From Prostheceraeus crozeri (taxonomy: Eukaryota; Platyhelminthes; Polycladida; Euryleptidae), in contig CAJQUW010012668.1 in NCBI GenBank assembly GCA_907163375.1, positions 96,285 through 160,284 on the forward strand: a stretch of 64,000 nt of DNA. The letters are read 5' to 3'. Position numbers and translations under genes: made by a program. Numbering within the stretch: position 1 is the stretch's first letter; each line of letters begins with the position of its first letter. Of the stretch, positions 22,379 to 32,731 are shown piece after piece. The notes beneath the pieces were generated by a model. It did no database searches and was not told the origin of the DNA. It was given only the letters and a program-made list of their open reading frames with translations.

Positions 22379-23278
22379 ATTTACCGTTAGTGTGATTTTG
22401 TTTCATTACCGTTAGGAGGTTAATATAGTGCCTGAAACTAAGTTCGTAAGTTTTTAATAGGTACGTTGTTTGGAGGTTGGTGTTATCTACACTGTTGTTT
22501 ATTGTAACGTACAGAAGCCAACTTTACTTTGGGTATGTCGACTTTTTCTATCTTAAACCGACTGTCTATTAAGTGGCTGCGCTAGTTTTCTTTTTCTGCG
22601 CTCTTTTGTGATTTTCTCGAGTGGCACTGGCAACTATGACCAGCATACCGAATGTATATTTCATGGAATTTAAATGTTACATTTGAAAATTTGATGTTTT
22701 CCCAACTGTTGCTACTTTTAAACCTGTGAGAATCTGTTTGTATGTTTTATTAAATTTGTAGAAACTTGGCTTATGAGGCATTCAAAGTGAGGACCAGTTT
22801 GATTAAGTGCATCTTCGTTATTATCAGTCAGTCAGCAAACCTCATCTGTCTACCGCGAAAGAGAAAAGTTGCAGTTTTTGTAGTTCTTACCCTCTCGCGA
22901 CGGCAAATTTTTCAGAAAATCCCCAAAGTCCTATACTTGCTATTTTAGAAATCCTATTTTCCTTTTATATCAGTCTTACTTTTAGCTGGAAATGAGTGCT
23001 TCACTATGACACATCCATCACTATATAGAGCAAGTTTAGGTCGAGTGGTCTCCGCATTAAATCCCCACAACGTGTATGCATTTTCGATTTTATTAAAGAA
23101 AAATGTGACATATTTATGCAGTTTTGAAGAAATTGCAACGGAATTGACTGATCGATAGCTATATTATAAAACTTGGCAGTTTATGTATGGTGCATACTCA
23201 TTTTTTTACTCGGGTTCAAATTATTGGTTCGATATGTCAAGTCAATGCCGTCAGTATCAAAATAGAGATAAAACCGAG
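22379..23278. other. Unassigned region
   Basis: About 900 bp with no supported gene or repeat. Confidence 0.4.
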
Positions 23279-24012
23279 ATATTATGCAACTCATTGAGGA
23301 TTCTTCCATTCATTCACAATTTAATGAATGAACAATAATACAACTTGCAACCTTGATTGACGAAAAAATTGACAAGCATTGAAATTCAGGCATAGTCAGA
23401 ATAATGGTCAGAATGATATAAAGAATGATATGAAGTTCAGGGTAAGTCAATAATTTTCAGTCTAATTATCTGCATTGCCATCGATGCGTCATGCAAATGT
23501 ATAAAGTATCGCAACCAAAAATGTTTATCGCAACATTTCACGATTGAATGCATCATCATCATGTAGCGAAAATCACTGAGAGAAATGAGAGCTAAGGTTA
23601 TTTATTCCAAGGAAAAACTTGCCTAGATATGCCAGACAGCCGATCGATGACAGTTTTGGGCCAGTCCACTAACATCAGAGATACGTTTTTCTTAGAAATC
23701 ACAACAAATTCGCTGATCAATGTGTGTGACAACTGTGGGGTCGCTCTTATTCAAAATTAGATCTCGTGTGAACTTAAGGGCCGACCCACGACCACCGTCA
23801 AAAAGATAACCGTGAAAATTGGGTGGTCACCCTCGACTTTAAGAGATCACATTTCACGTCATTTTTTGAAGGGAATGGTCGCAAATTGACATGATCATGC
23901 ATTTTTACTTCCTTACTTCCAAATAAGCCATTTTCGAAAAATTTGTTGGCCCCATCTTTTCACGTGGCTCACGACTTTTTGACGAGGGGCCCACGACTCA
24001 TTTTCTCGCGGG
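23279..24012 (+). repeat. ~730-bp direct repeat, uninterrupted copy
   Basis: Starts near ATATTATGCAAC and ends in CACGACTCATTTTCTCGCGG. It is matched closely by 26360-26514 plus 29795-30383. The 23432-23433 GA inside GATATGAAGTTCAG is the empty site for the insertion in the other copy. The 3' third is GC-rich with repeated GGCCGACCCACGAC-like words. It could be a transposon family member or a local duplication. Confidence 0.85.
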
Positions 24013-24245
24013 GAGGTAGCGATTTTGTGGATAATTTTTTTAAAGGTTCATTTTCGTGTAAAAACTATCTCCGCATGTGAAAATAGTCATAATTTATCCA
24101 AAAACATGTGTAAAATTAAAAAAACCCCGCGAGAAAATAAGTCCGCGGACCCTCGAGGGCCGGCCCACGACTAAAAGACGAGGGCGAGTCCCTCGAAAAG
24201 TCGTCAAAAAGCCGAGGGCCAGCCCTTGACTTTCCAAAAAAAAAT

Positions 24246-24296
24246 GCCACCCCCCTTGCGTTGTACTACTAAAAAGTACAACGCAAGAAGGGTGGC
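24246..24296. repeat. Perfect-type hairpin
   Basis: GCCACCCCCCTTGCGTTGTACT pairs with AGTACAACGCAAGAAGGGTGGC across a 7-base loop, with one mismatch-like position. It sits at the end of the GC-rich CGAGGGCC segment, so it may be a transposon terminus or the centre of a small foldback. Confidence 0.75.
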
Positions 24297-25225
24297 AAGT
24301 GGCATAAATCTGAAAACTATTGAACCTACCTTAGATTTCTATTCACGCAGGTCGATAGTGTCACTCCACTAAGTGTTCCATGTACTAATAGAAAAATAAT
24401 AACACTCTATTAGAACCGAAACATTCGGAGGCAGTGACGAGTTCCGCGAAGACTGAAAACCATAACGTCTGAAATATGAAAGAAGGTTCTCAAGAATATC
24501 ATTGTTAGAAATAGCCTATACATCATTACAATTTTAGAAATTGTTTCCTTAGCTCTTGCTTCAAAATTTCATGTTAATGTTTATAAGAAAATGATAATAT
24601 CACTCACACGGCATAATTGGATGATCATACAACCCTGCATTTATAAAAAGGATATATTTGTCAGGAGAGAGGCGATCAGGAGTGTTATAGGCCAGCATAC
24701 TATCCCAAGCATATGAAACGGATTTCATTAAAAATGTTGGGTTGGCAATAAAATCTCACGAAGACAGACTGAAAAATTGATCGATCGACCAATATCAAAT
24801 ATTACAATTATACATAAGAGGATATTATTACGTTCGAGTTTAAAGCTGATTAAGGACACGGTCGTTTGTAATGTAATCCACTCTGTATTATAGAGATAGG
24901 CTTAATCAATAACCGAAGATTTGAGAATTCATAAATAATTCAGCGCTTCCGTTTCATTTGTTAGATACAGAATATCTACTGAGAACACGGTAGGATGTCT
25001 GATGATAATTTGAGAAGCTCTTCGAAATCCTGTTGTATGTAAAGCAAGGGATTATATCAAGACCATGTAGGTCGTATCGTCAGGGCAGACTGTACATTGC
25101 TAAGTTCCGAAAATTCAATGCATATCAACATGGCTGTCAACGCAGTAGAGATAAAGCGGTAGATGAAACAGGACAGTAATAGCAGAATATCTGTGCACGA
25201 ATCAGTATAAAAATGAATTTGCACA
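24297..25225. other. Unassigned region
   Basis: Nothing supported on either strand in ~930 bp. Confidence 0.4.
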
Positions 25226-25227
25226 TA

Positions 25228-25487
25228 CAGTCAAAGCCCGATTCAATTCTGGCGACGTGACATTAAACGGGCAAAATCAATCAATACGGCATGTAAAAAC
25301 CAATGAAACAGATTAAGTTAACAAAGGACTTTAATTGAATATCTGTAATAAAAGTACAACGGTGTTTCCTACTTATCAAAGATATTCAATTAAAGTCCAT
25401 TGTTAACTTAATCTGTTTCATTGGTTTTTACATGCCGTATCGATTGATTTTGCCCGTCTAATGTCACGTCGCCAGAATTGACTTTAT
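25228..25487. mobile_element. Palindromic MITE (CAGTCAAAGC ends)
   Basis: Left arm 25231-25344 and right arm 25380-25480 are inverted copies: CAATTCTGGCGACGTGACAT on one side, ATGTCACGTCGCCAGAATTG on the other. They are separated by a ~35-base loop. The left tip CAGTCAAAGCCCGATT resembles the tip of the next element. TA precedes the left tip. No coding capacity. Confidence 0.8.
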
Positions 25488-25537
25488 CTCATTGCAGCGA
25501 ACCATCAGTTAGCGCCAACGCTGTGCAAAGTATTTTG

Positions 25538-25710
25538 CAGTCAAAGCTCGATAATTAAGAGCATAAATACCAGGTTTTCTATCTCTTAATTATTGAAAGT
25601 CTGAATTCAAAAGCAACTTATATAAGCCGCCAAATATACAAAAAAATACCGCGGCCGTATGATCTTAATTGACCGAAGTCTTCCGTGTCCGAATTAACGA
25701 GCTTCGACTG
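25538..25710. mobile_element. Small MITE, pogo-like ends
   Basis: Left end CAGTCAAAGCTCGATAATTA and inverted right end CAGTCGAAGCTCGTTAATTC, 173 bp, non-coding. Ends of the form CAGT.GAA.CTCG.TAA resemble Tigger/pogo termini, but no TA duplication is visible, so the family is a guess. Confidence 0.65.
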
Positions 25711-26359
25711 GATTTACCGTATTCATACGAAGCGATCTGTTTACGATGTCAGTCTGTCCGCACGATTCGATCTGAATGGTCGTGAAATATTGGCTTTTAC
25801 ATAATTGGCGTGGCAAATATTGGCGTGAAACATCTTTTACATCACATCTAATTCAAAAGTTATCTGTTGAAATATTTCAATTAATTCAGTGTTTGGTATA
25901 ATGTGTAGTGCGCAGGTTAACCGCTATTATTTACTAAATTTATCTATCATCACTTCATTCGACTTACCTGATACGAATTTCGTTTGATAAATAATCATTC
26001 CATCAATATTTTCGGCTCAGGATATTCCTCGCATTTTCTATATTGTAATTTGATTTATAATCCATTAATAAGATCAATCAATTTACACAGCGATGTCCAC
26101 AGGTGTCAGTCACGCAGCTCCTAAGATAGAGACACAAATGAAACGTCTAAGATTATTCTGCGCTATTTCTCTTTGTGAAATGAAGCGATGACCTCTATTT
26201 CAACCCTCGAGTTGAAATGTGATCTTCTTATTGCGCTGCGCTATCGAAGGCGCACGAGAAAGTTATCTGTTATCGGGCTGGACTGGACAAAGCGCGCTTC
26301 TATTAATAGAATTCTCTCTCCCTTCTCTACCTCACTGTATAACAGGCTTGAAGCGACCG
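25711..26359. other. Unassigned region
   Basis: About 650 bp. Two overlapping short frames near 26190-26416 show no domain. Confidence 0.4.
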
Positions 26360-26514
26360 ATATATTATGCAATACTCATTGAGGATTCTTCCATTCATTC
26401 ACAATTTAATGAATGAACAATAATACAACTTGCAACCTTGATTGACGAAAAAATTGACAAGCATTGAAATTCAGGCATAGTCAGAATCATGGTCAGAATG
26501 AAAGAATGATATGA
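26360..26514 (+). repeat. Direct repeat second copy, left part
   Basis: Matches 23279-23433 with few differences (ACTCATTGAGGATTCTTCC, ATTGACGAAAAAATTGACAA). It is interrupted at the GA (26513-26514) by the next element. Confidence 0.85.
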
Positions 26515-26794
26515 CCCGGTGATAAATCACATCAGGGGCCCTTAACAGGTTTGCATTCAGGGGCCCCAACGGTGGAGTTCCGCAAGCTTTGATCAGGGCC
26601 CGTAGCGGTATTTAACCGCGTCCAATCTTAAAAAAGTAGGGTTATTTGTGCTACTCATTGTTCATTAAATAGTAGTATATCAGTAGCTTATACCCTTTTT
26701 TAATTCAGATCTAAAAAATCCTACCCGACAACCGCACGTGATTAGAGTTGTGAAAACAGTTTGCATTCAGAATTTCTTTATATTTTTGAAGAAA

Positions 26795-28585
26795 TCACGT
26801 TATATAAGTCATCACGTAAGAAATCACGTATAAGTCATTCACTGTCGGAATCCAATACACGTAGTCTGGTGGAGTGCTCATATCACTAGATTCCTGTTGC
26901 CTCTTTCTCCTTCCACCATACCGATTGTGGGCGTTGTTGAAGAACTTAGACACGGTCAGTTCGACCTCCTTGCAGGTTGTCTCAAATAGATCTGCAGATG
27001 ACTCTGAAAGGAAAAAATGCCTGTTAAATTCACTGGTAGTTAAAATATATATTGAAGTCATATCTACCGTACAGTGATGCATAAACAACAGGATTTTATG
27101 AAAAAAGCGCAAATCGACTTTCCGAAAGCAATGAAAAATAAATCAGCAAGGCACAATAAAACTATGCTTATTTACAATTCAATATTATCTGCAATTCAAC
27201 CAGAGATTTCGACAGATATTCCATTGCTCACAATCATGAGAAATAGTGGAGAGTGAGTGAGAGAGAGAGACGGGCAAAGAAATGACAATGATGCAAATAA
27301 AGAAAATCTACTATCTATTCCTCCAGCATGATAACACAAGCTACGATGATTGATTTAATGTTTATTTAATTAAAACTTATTAGATATGGATATATTTCTT
27401 TGAAAAAATAGGATATCAATTAAAAAAGAAATGAGGGCCAATGGAAAGGAATGAAATTAACACAGACAAATAAAGTATGGGTATCTATTTACTTTATTGA
27501 TAACATTAATTACATTTATTCATTTATCAAATTCTTAATGGTAATTAATTGAATATGCACAATTTTTAAGAAAATCGATCAGATATTTATAGATCCTATA
27601 AAATTTATAGAAATGTTTACATATTAACGTTTCATTATCAGCATGATATGTACGAAAATGACAGATTTTTTGCAATTTCCTAAGAACATTATAATGACGC
27701 ATCAGGTGGCTTTGACAAACACAATTTGAAAACAAGTTTGTAAAAGAATCGTTGCTCTTTAAAGAATGGACGAACATTACATTGCTCACTTAATGACATT
27801 TACGGATGCAAGCATGTTTATTGCAGTTATTGAGTTATATTCTAAAATTCTTATAGCTATACGCATTATATTTTAAATTTGTTATCTTCTTTCGTGCAGA
27901 TAGTGGAACACATGTAACATAGATCACTCAAAGTAACACAGACAAATAAAATGAATAAACTACGTAATGTTATGGATAAAAAATTGCTTACAACTTGTAT
28001 GCAGGCAACCCACTTTGTACATTCATCTAATTTGATTAAGAATTGTGTGACAAAAACCTCTTTCATTAATATTAATTTTTGATGCTGTACTACAAGCAAT
28101 TTGAAAATTCTTACAAAAACCTTCACCGGATCACAATTCACCGGTAGTTAGACCATATACTCCAGTCTGACAGGACAGTTATCAAACTTAACAAATTTAA
28201 ATGAAAAGGAAGTCAGTGAATAACCATGCCAAAGTGTTTGGTTCAAGCTCTTTTCTGTGTTACTTATTAGTTTGCATGCTTGAATTTACTGTTTACCTTA
28301 ACTACGATTCACTTGTCTGACGATGATTTCGAAATACATATTACTAAAAGAAAAATATTCTAACCTCGAACATAACATCAGTTTACTTGGTTCTTCCCAC
28401 ATAATACCTACAAGTCAAGCCAAGGCATCTTCACCCTAATGAAACTTTATTTAGCTATAATGAGCTCATGCAATGCTGTTGCAATTATCAAAATAAACTT
28501 CTCACCTGTAGCGGGTCCAAATCTTTGATCAAATGTTGCATTCTCTTTGACTTTAGAGCAATAATCAATATCACATGAATTTGAT
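26795..28585 (-). pseudogene. Possible captured host exons (SEA-like fragment)
   Basis: On the minus strand a donor CTACAG|GTGAGAAG lies at 28506/28505. A T-rich acceptor TTTCCTTTCAG lies immediately before 27003. Joining them in phase 1 gives KVKENATFDQRFGPAT then ESSADLFETTCKEVELTVSK, FFNNAHNRYGGRRKRQQ, and on to VYWIPTVND, with no stop until 26795. The pattern (TFD..., Y/F...C.EV...V..FF) resembles the start of an extracellular SEA domain. No transposase motif is present. Inference only: these look like exons of a host gene carried by the transposon, or part of an unfamiliar element gene. The upstream exon boundary is uncertain. Confidence 0.35.
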
Positions 28586-29153
28586 GGTTTTCAGCGAAAA
28601 TATAGAAACAGTGCAGTACGTACTTCACTGAGTCTGCAATTAAATGGGAATCAAGACGTATCCTGTAGATGAAGATATACCAGAGATTATTTCCAAACTG
28701 TAGGCATAATCGAATTACGACAGAATTCCTCTGAATGTCGAAAACACAAATCACTGACTTGAATCGCCGTTAAAAGTCTTATAAATTCGCAAGTTTGAGA
28801 CTGCAGATAGTAATGCCGGCGAGTTTGCTGACTGATATGCGTACAGCCACATATCACGATGCAGTGGGAGATGGGAGTCGACTGTATCAAACAAATGACG
28901 CCTGCTTGATAAACATTACCAGCTCGCATCCTCTCTGTCATGTGACTCATGGAATGAAGGTCGGTTCAGCAGGCGAGCGACAGGGAAACTATTTCATATA
29001 GAGAATCGGTGTGCGCAGACGAGTCTTACGTAATTGTAGGACCAACAGGCATCTGAACAGCATTATGACTTCCCATATGTTCCAGCTAGGATATCATTTA
29101 AGATAAGTTTCTGAATGGATAAAAAGGATACAAGAAAATGAATAAATGAATTA

Positions 29154-29220
29154 CGAGAGAGAGAGCAAAGAGAGAGAGAGAGAGTGAGTGAGTGAGTGAG
29201 TGAGTGAGAAGAAAGAGAAG
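29154..29220. repeat. Microsatellite (GA)n-(GTGA)n
   Basis: Compound simple repeat: GA-rich runs followed by about six GTGA units. Confidence 0.95.
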
Positions 29221-29794
29221 AAGGAATATGTCTGTGCTTCGTGCATTGTGCCGTCCTATCAAAAACGAATAATTAAGAGACGGAGTAGATTGAACTAAAT
29301 ATTCCTTTTGCACGTGTATAGATCATATGACCACAATTAATTTCCAAATTTTCTATCTATTAATGAATCATATGTCCTATCTTGCAGACATCTTTTCATA
29401 ATGTTGTTTTACATAGAATAGCATGTAATTTTACGTGACCCAAAAGTTGTATGGTAAAATTACATTGCCGAGTCTGTCAAATTACAGAAAGTAGGAAGTG
29501 GCACATAACTGAGGAAGCATGTGAATGATGTGTGTGGAGCTGCAGCATCATCTAGTGTAATCAGGGCATACCCTGAACATGCCCTGAAATTATATTGCCC
29601 TAAGGTTACCCTAATCTTGCCCTGACATGGAATTTTGAGAAAACTTGCTCGTTATTGATTTTATCAGGGAAATTATCAAAAATCTAGTCATTTACAAAGA
29701 CAAAGAGCCTATTTTGAAAATTTATTGTTGCCCTAGTTTTGCCCGAGTGCCCTAAAGGGCCCCGTCAGGGACCCTGACATCATTTATCACCGGG

Positions 29795-30383
29795 GAAGTT
29801 CAGGGTAAGTCAGTAATTTTGAGTATACTGCATATAATTATAATTATATGCATTGTCATCGATGCGTCATGCAAATGTATAAAGTATCGCAACCAAAAAT
29901 GTTTATCGCAACATTTCACGATTGAATTCATCATCATCATGTAGCAAAAATCACTGAGAGAAATGAGAGCTAAGGTTATTTATTCCAAGGAAAAACTTGC
30001 CTAGATATGCCAGACAGCCGATCGATGACAGTTTTGGGCCAGTCCACTAACATCAGAGATACGTTTTTCTTAGAAATCACAACAAATTCGCTGATCAATG
30101 TGTGTGACAACTGTGGGGTCGCTCTTATTCAAAATTAGATCTCGTGTGAACTTAAGGGCCGACCCACGACCACCGTCAAAAGATAACCGTGAAAATTGGG
30201 GGGCCAACCCTCGACTTTAAGAGATCACATTTCACGTCATTTTTTGAAGAGAATGGTCGCAAATTGACATGATCATGCATTTTTACTTCCAAATAAGCCA
30301 TTTTCGAAAAATTTGTTGGCGCCCATATTTTCACGTGGCCCACGACTTTTTGACGAGGGGCCCACGACTCATTTTCTCGCGGG
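29795..30383 (+). repeat. Direct repeat second copy, right part
   Basis: Resumes at GAAGTTCAGGGTAAGTCA and matches 23432-24012 through GATCAATGTGTGTGACAACTG and CACGACTCATTTTCTCGCGG. It differs from the first copy by small indels, including an extra ATAATTATAATTATATG. Confidence 0.85.
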
Positions 30384-30992
30384 ACGACAGGTGGCGAAAA
30401 AGTTGCTATAATTGGTTGGTAGGTTACTAATGCGAGCTGATTTTTCGCCAACCGGCGAAATCGTGGATATTGTAGCAACTAATTAGTGGTAAGTAGTAAT
30501 GTTCGTATATTACCTTCACATGAAAATATATTGTATACTCTGTCTGATCTGATAAAAAGGGATCTTTTTTTAATTCACAAAGGCTTAAACTAAAAAAAGT
30601 ATTTATCTTCCATAAATGTCGCAGTAATGCTATGATATCATTCAAATATTTATCATTGTTGTAAATTATTGAATGTCAAGAGATGTTATGAAAATTGATA
30701 TATGAGGATTCTCTATAGTCTTATTATTATCAAAGAATGATAGTCTGCACTTATTTCTTAGATAGATTAGCCATATGTGGGGGATAGTGATGAGGTGAGG
30801 GAGAGAATAGAGATGTAGAGGCGGATTACTAAAGAAAATAAGAGAGAAAGTCAAAAGTAAAAGGTGACATATAGAGCGCGATTTGTCGCCGGCGAACTTC
30901 GCCAGCGAATATCCCGCAATGAACTGTAGCATGATATTCTGCAGCTGACATCCGCCAGTTTTTCGCAAGATTCGTTCCCACAGGGAAGCCAT
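30384..30992 (+). repeat. Mixed repeat region, partner of 16085-16235
   Basis: The end (30868-30990) repeats words of the copy near 16.1 kb. It has two extra GC-rich inserts with inverted pieces (TCGCCGGCGA, TTCGCCAGCGAA). Near 30391-30470, GGCGAAAAAGTTGCTAT and TTTTCGCCAACCGGCGAAAT form another short inverted pair. No gene. Confidence 0.5.
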
Positions 30993-31032
30993 ATTCAGTC
31001 ATGTTTACTTAATAAACATGCATGATCATGAA

Positions 31033-31050
31033 AAATGATGTGGGGTCACA
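31033..31050. repeat. Compact GGGGTCA/TGACCCC palindrome
   Basis: A single short palindrome of the word that forms the ends of the possible outer element at 18737-22378. The right side continues into the same TTACCGTTAG flank, interrupted by the MITE at 31066. Confidence 0.6.
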
Positions 31051-31065
31051 CGCTGACCCCAATTA

Positions 31066-31540
31066 CACGACGAAATGACTTACTTAATCTTACTAAGAAG
31101 TCTTACAAGTTCTGACCAGAAAGTACCAGTCGTGCTAAGTCTTATTAGCAAATCTGATCAGATCTGATAAGATCTTATTTGTGATTTCTAGAAATCTTTT
31201 GAGTAGAAAAAGTCTTATATTTTGCGTTTCTCTACATACATGTATATCTAGTGCACTGATGTTCCAGCAAGATCATTTAAGAACTAAAACCATTGATATC
31301 GTCGGATCTTCGCACTGTAATCGGACTTCAAGTTTTAAATTTCAGTTCACTTTTCTTAATTTCAATTATCAGCTGGTAAGATCTGAAAAGATCTTATTTT
31401 GCAAAATATAAGACTTAGTAATTAAGTCTGGTACTTCCTGGTCAGGAAATGTAAGATCTTATATAAAATAAGTTCTTATCAGACTTTGCAAGAATCTGAT
31501 CAGACTTATAGTAAGACTTAGCAAGTCATTTCGTCTAGTG
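31066..31540. mobile_element. MITE with CAC(TA)GACGAAATGACTT ends, TA duplication
   Basis: Left CACGACGAAATGACTTACT and inverted right CACTAGACGAAATGACTTGC. TA lies at 31064-31065 and 31541-31542. Internal sequence is full of AAGTCTTA, AGATCTGATAAGATCTTA and related near-palindromes. 475 bp, non-coding. The related sequence near 22375-22391 (GACCCCATTTACCGTTAG) lacks it and serves as an empty-site comparison. Confidence 0.78.
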
Positions 31541-31708
31541 TACCGTTAGAAGGTTAAATAAACAGCGTTGCGATTTTGAAAAGTAATAAAAATTGACAAA
31601 ACTTAAATAACTATTAGATGATAAAAATTACAATCTGAAAAACCATCTGAAAAAATTCAAATCTAGTTTAGATCTAAAACTCGAAAATAATAAATTCTCG
31701 AAACTGCA

Positions 31709-31773
31709 CCCGACAAACAAAGACAATCCGCGGACTTCCATCGGAATTCCGCGGGTTGTCTTTGTTTGTCGGG
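31709..31773. repeat. 65-bp hairpin
   Basis: CCCGACAAACAAAGACA pairs with TGTCTTTGTTTGTCGGG. Inside, ATCCGCGGA pairs with TCCGCGGGT around a short loop. Could be a small foldback MITE or a structured transcript; no other support. Confidence 0.8.
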
Positions 31774-32567
31774 CATTCTTTGGGCACTTAAGCGTTCATG
31801 ATATCAAGAAGATTTCTGGCAAGCTCTATGGATCATGCTACTCATCCTGGTAGGCCTACTCGAATGCTGACGGGATAACCATCCTCTAGGCTACTTCAGT
31901 TTGTGCTTATCCAGTTCCATTGCAGTTTAATCCATACATTTAGTGAACATACATCTCTTGCATTAGTTGAATTCGGTTGCGAATTTTCGTGTAGTTGACG
32001 CTACATGTTTTCATACTTTAAATTTCTCTCACTGCAAGCACTGCAGTACGTCAGACATCTACGAATTTCGACAGAAGCGGATGATGCTCAATTGTTTAAT
32101 ACCATCCAATATCCGTGAGCATCAGTGCATGTATTATCAGACAGTTTTGATCCGTCATCACTCATCAGCTTACGCCGTTCGATTGCACTCGTCTATGACA
32201 AGCTTCACATTTATACTTAGCACTCCTGTGTCGGCAATTCAATCCACATTCTCGCATACATTGCCGACCAAAAACATGATAACAACACATGACCTGAAGA
32301 CATTCCACGTCAAAAACTGTCTCTATAGACTAAATAAGCGAAAACATAGAGCATTTAATTTTAGCCATATACTGCTATCCGCGTTACTGTGTCTGACAAG
32401 AAGGGGACATACTGTAGACATAGATTTGGAAACTTAAAACACCCCGGCACTCAAATGAATAAATAAAGAGCAACAATTAGAGGTATCACTTTTCATCATC
32501 AAATTAGCGCAGGAGTGGCAACTATGATGTTGGCAAAGTCTCAACAAAACGTGGTTTCAAATATATA
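31774..32567. other. Unassigned region with 58.6-kb repeat partner
   Basis: A 156-codon plus-strand frame at 31967-32437 has no domain I recognise. Part of it (about 32233-32312: CACATTCTCGCATACATTG, ATGACCTGAAGACATTCCA) is repeated at about 58603-58698, so the frame overlaps a dispersed repeat and is unlikely to be a host gene. Confidence 0.45.
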
Positions 32568-32569
32568 TA

Positions 32570-32729
32570 CAGTAGAACCTCCATATTACGGACACCGTCG
32601 TGACTGCGCCTTAGTGTCCGCAATATGGAGTTACCGGTGATGATACGAACATTATTCGGGACTGAGCTTAACTGTCCGTAATACGGAGGTGTCCGCTGTA
32701 TAGAATGTCCGCAATAGGAGGTTCCACTG
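32570..32729. mobile_element. 160-bp MITE, Tigger/pogo-like ends, TA duplication
   Basis: Left end CAGTAGAACCTCCATATTAC and inverted right end CAGTGGAACCTCCTATTGC, flanked by TA (32568-32569, 32730-32731). Internal GTCCGCAATA / TATTACGGAC words are inverted copies. Ends of the type CAGT.GAACCTC are common in pogo/Tigger derivatives. Confidence 0.85.
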
Positions 32730-32731
32730 TA

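Larger units (their letters stand above)
26515..29794. mobile_element. DNA transposon with CCCGGTGATAAAT ends and 2-bp GA duplication
   Basis: Left end CCCGGTGATAAATCACATCA then GGGGCCC. The inverted right end reads CCCGGTGATAAATGATGTCA then GGGTCCC. Both are followed by GGGCCC/GCCCT-rich subterminal sequence, with repeated CCCTAA/TGCCCT words on the right. GA flanks both sides (26513-26514, 29795-29796) and the other repeat copy has a single GA there, proving the boundaries. The length is 3280 bp. No transposase was recognised. A 2-bp non-TA duplication with C-rich ends is compatible with a CMC/EnSpm-type element but does not prove it. Confidence 0.82.

Noticed and set aside
29098-29313. 71-codon minus frame rich in SLTHSLTHSL
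   Set aside because: It is translation of the GA/GTGA microsatellite.
31967-32437. 156-codon plus-strand frame as a host gene
   Set aside because: No domain, and part of it is a dispersed repeat also present near 58.6 kb.
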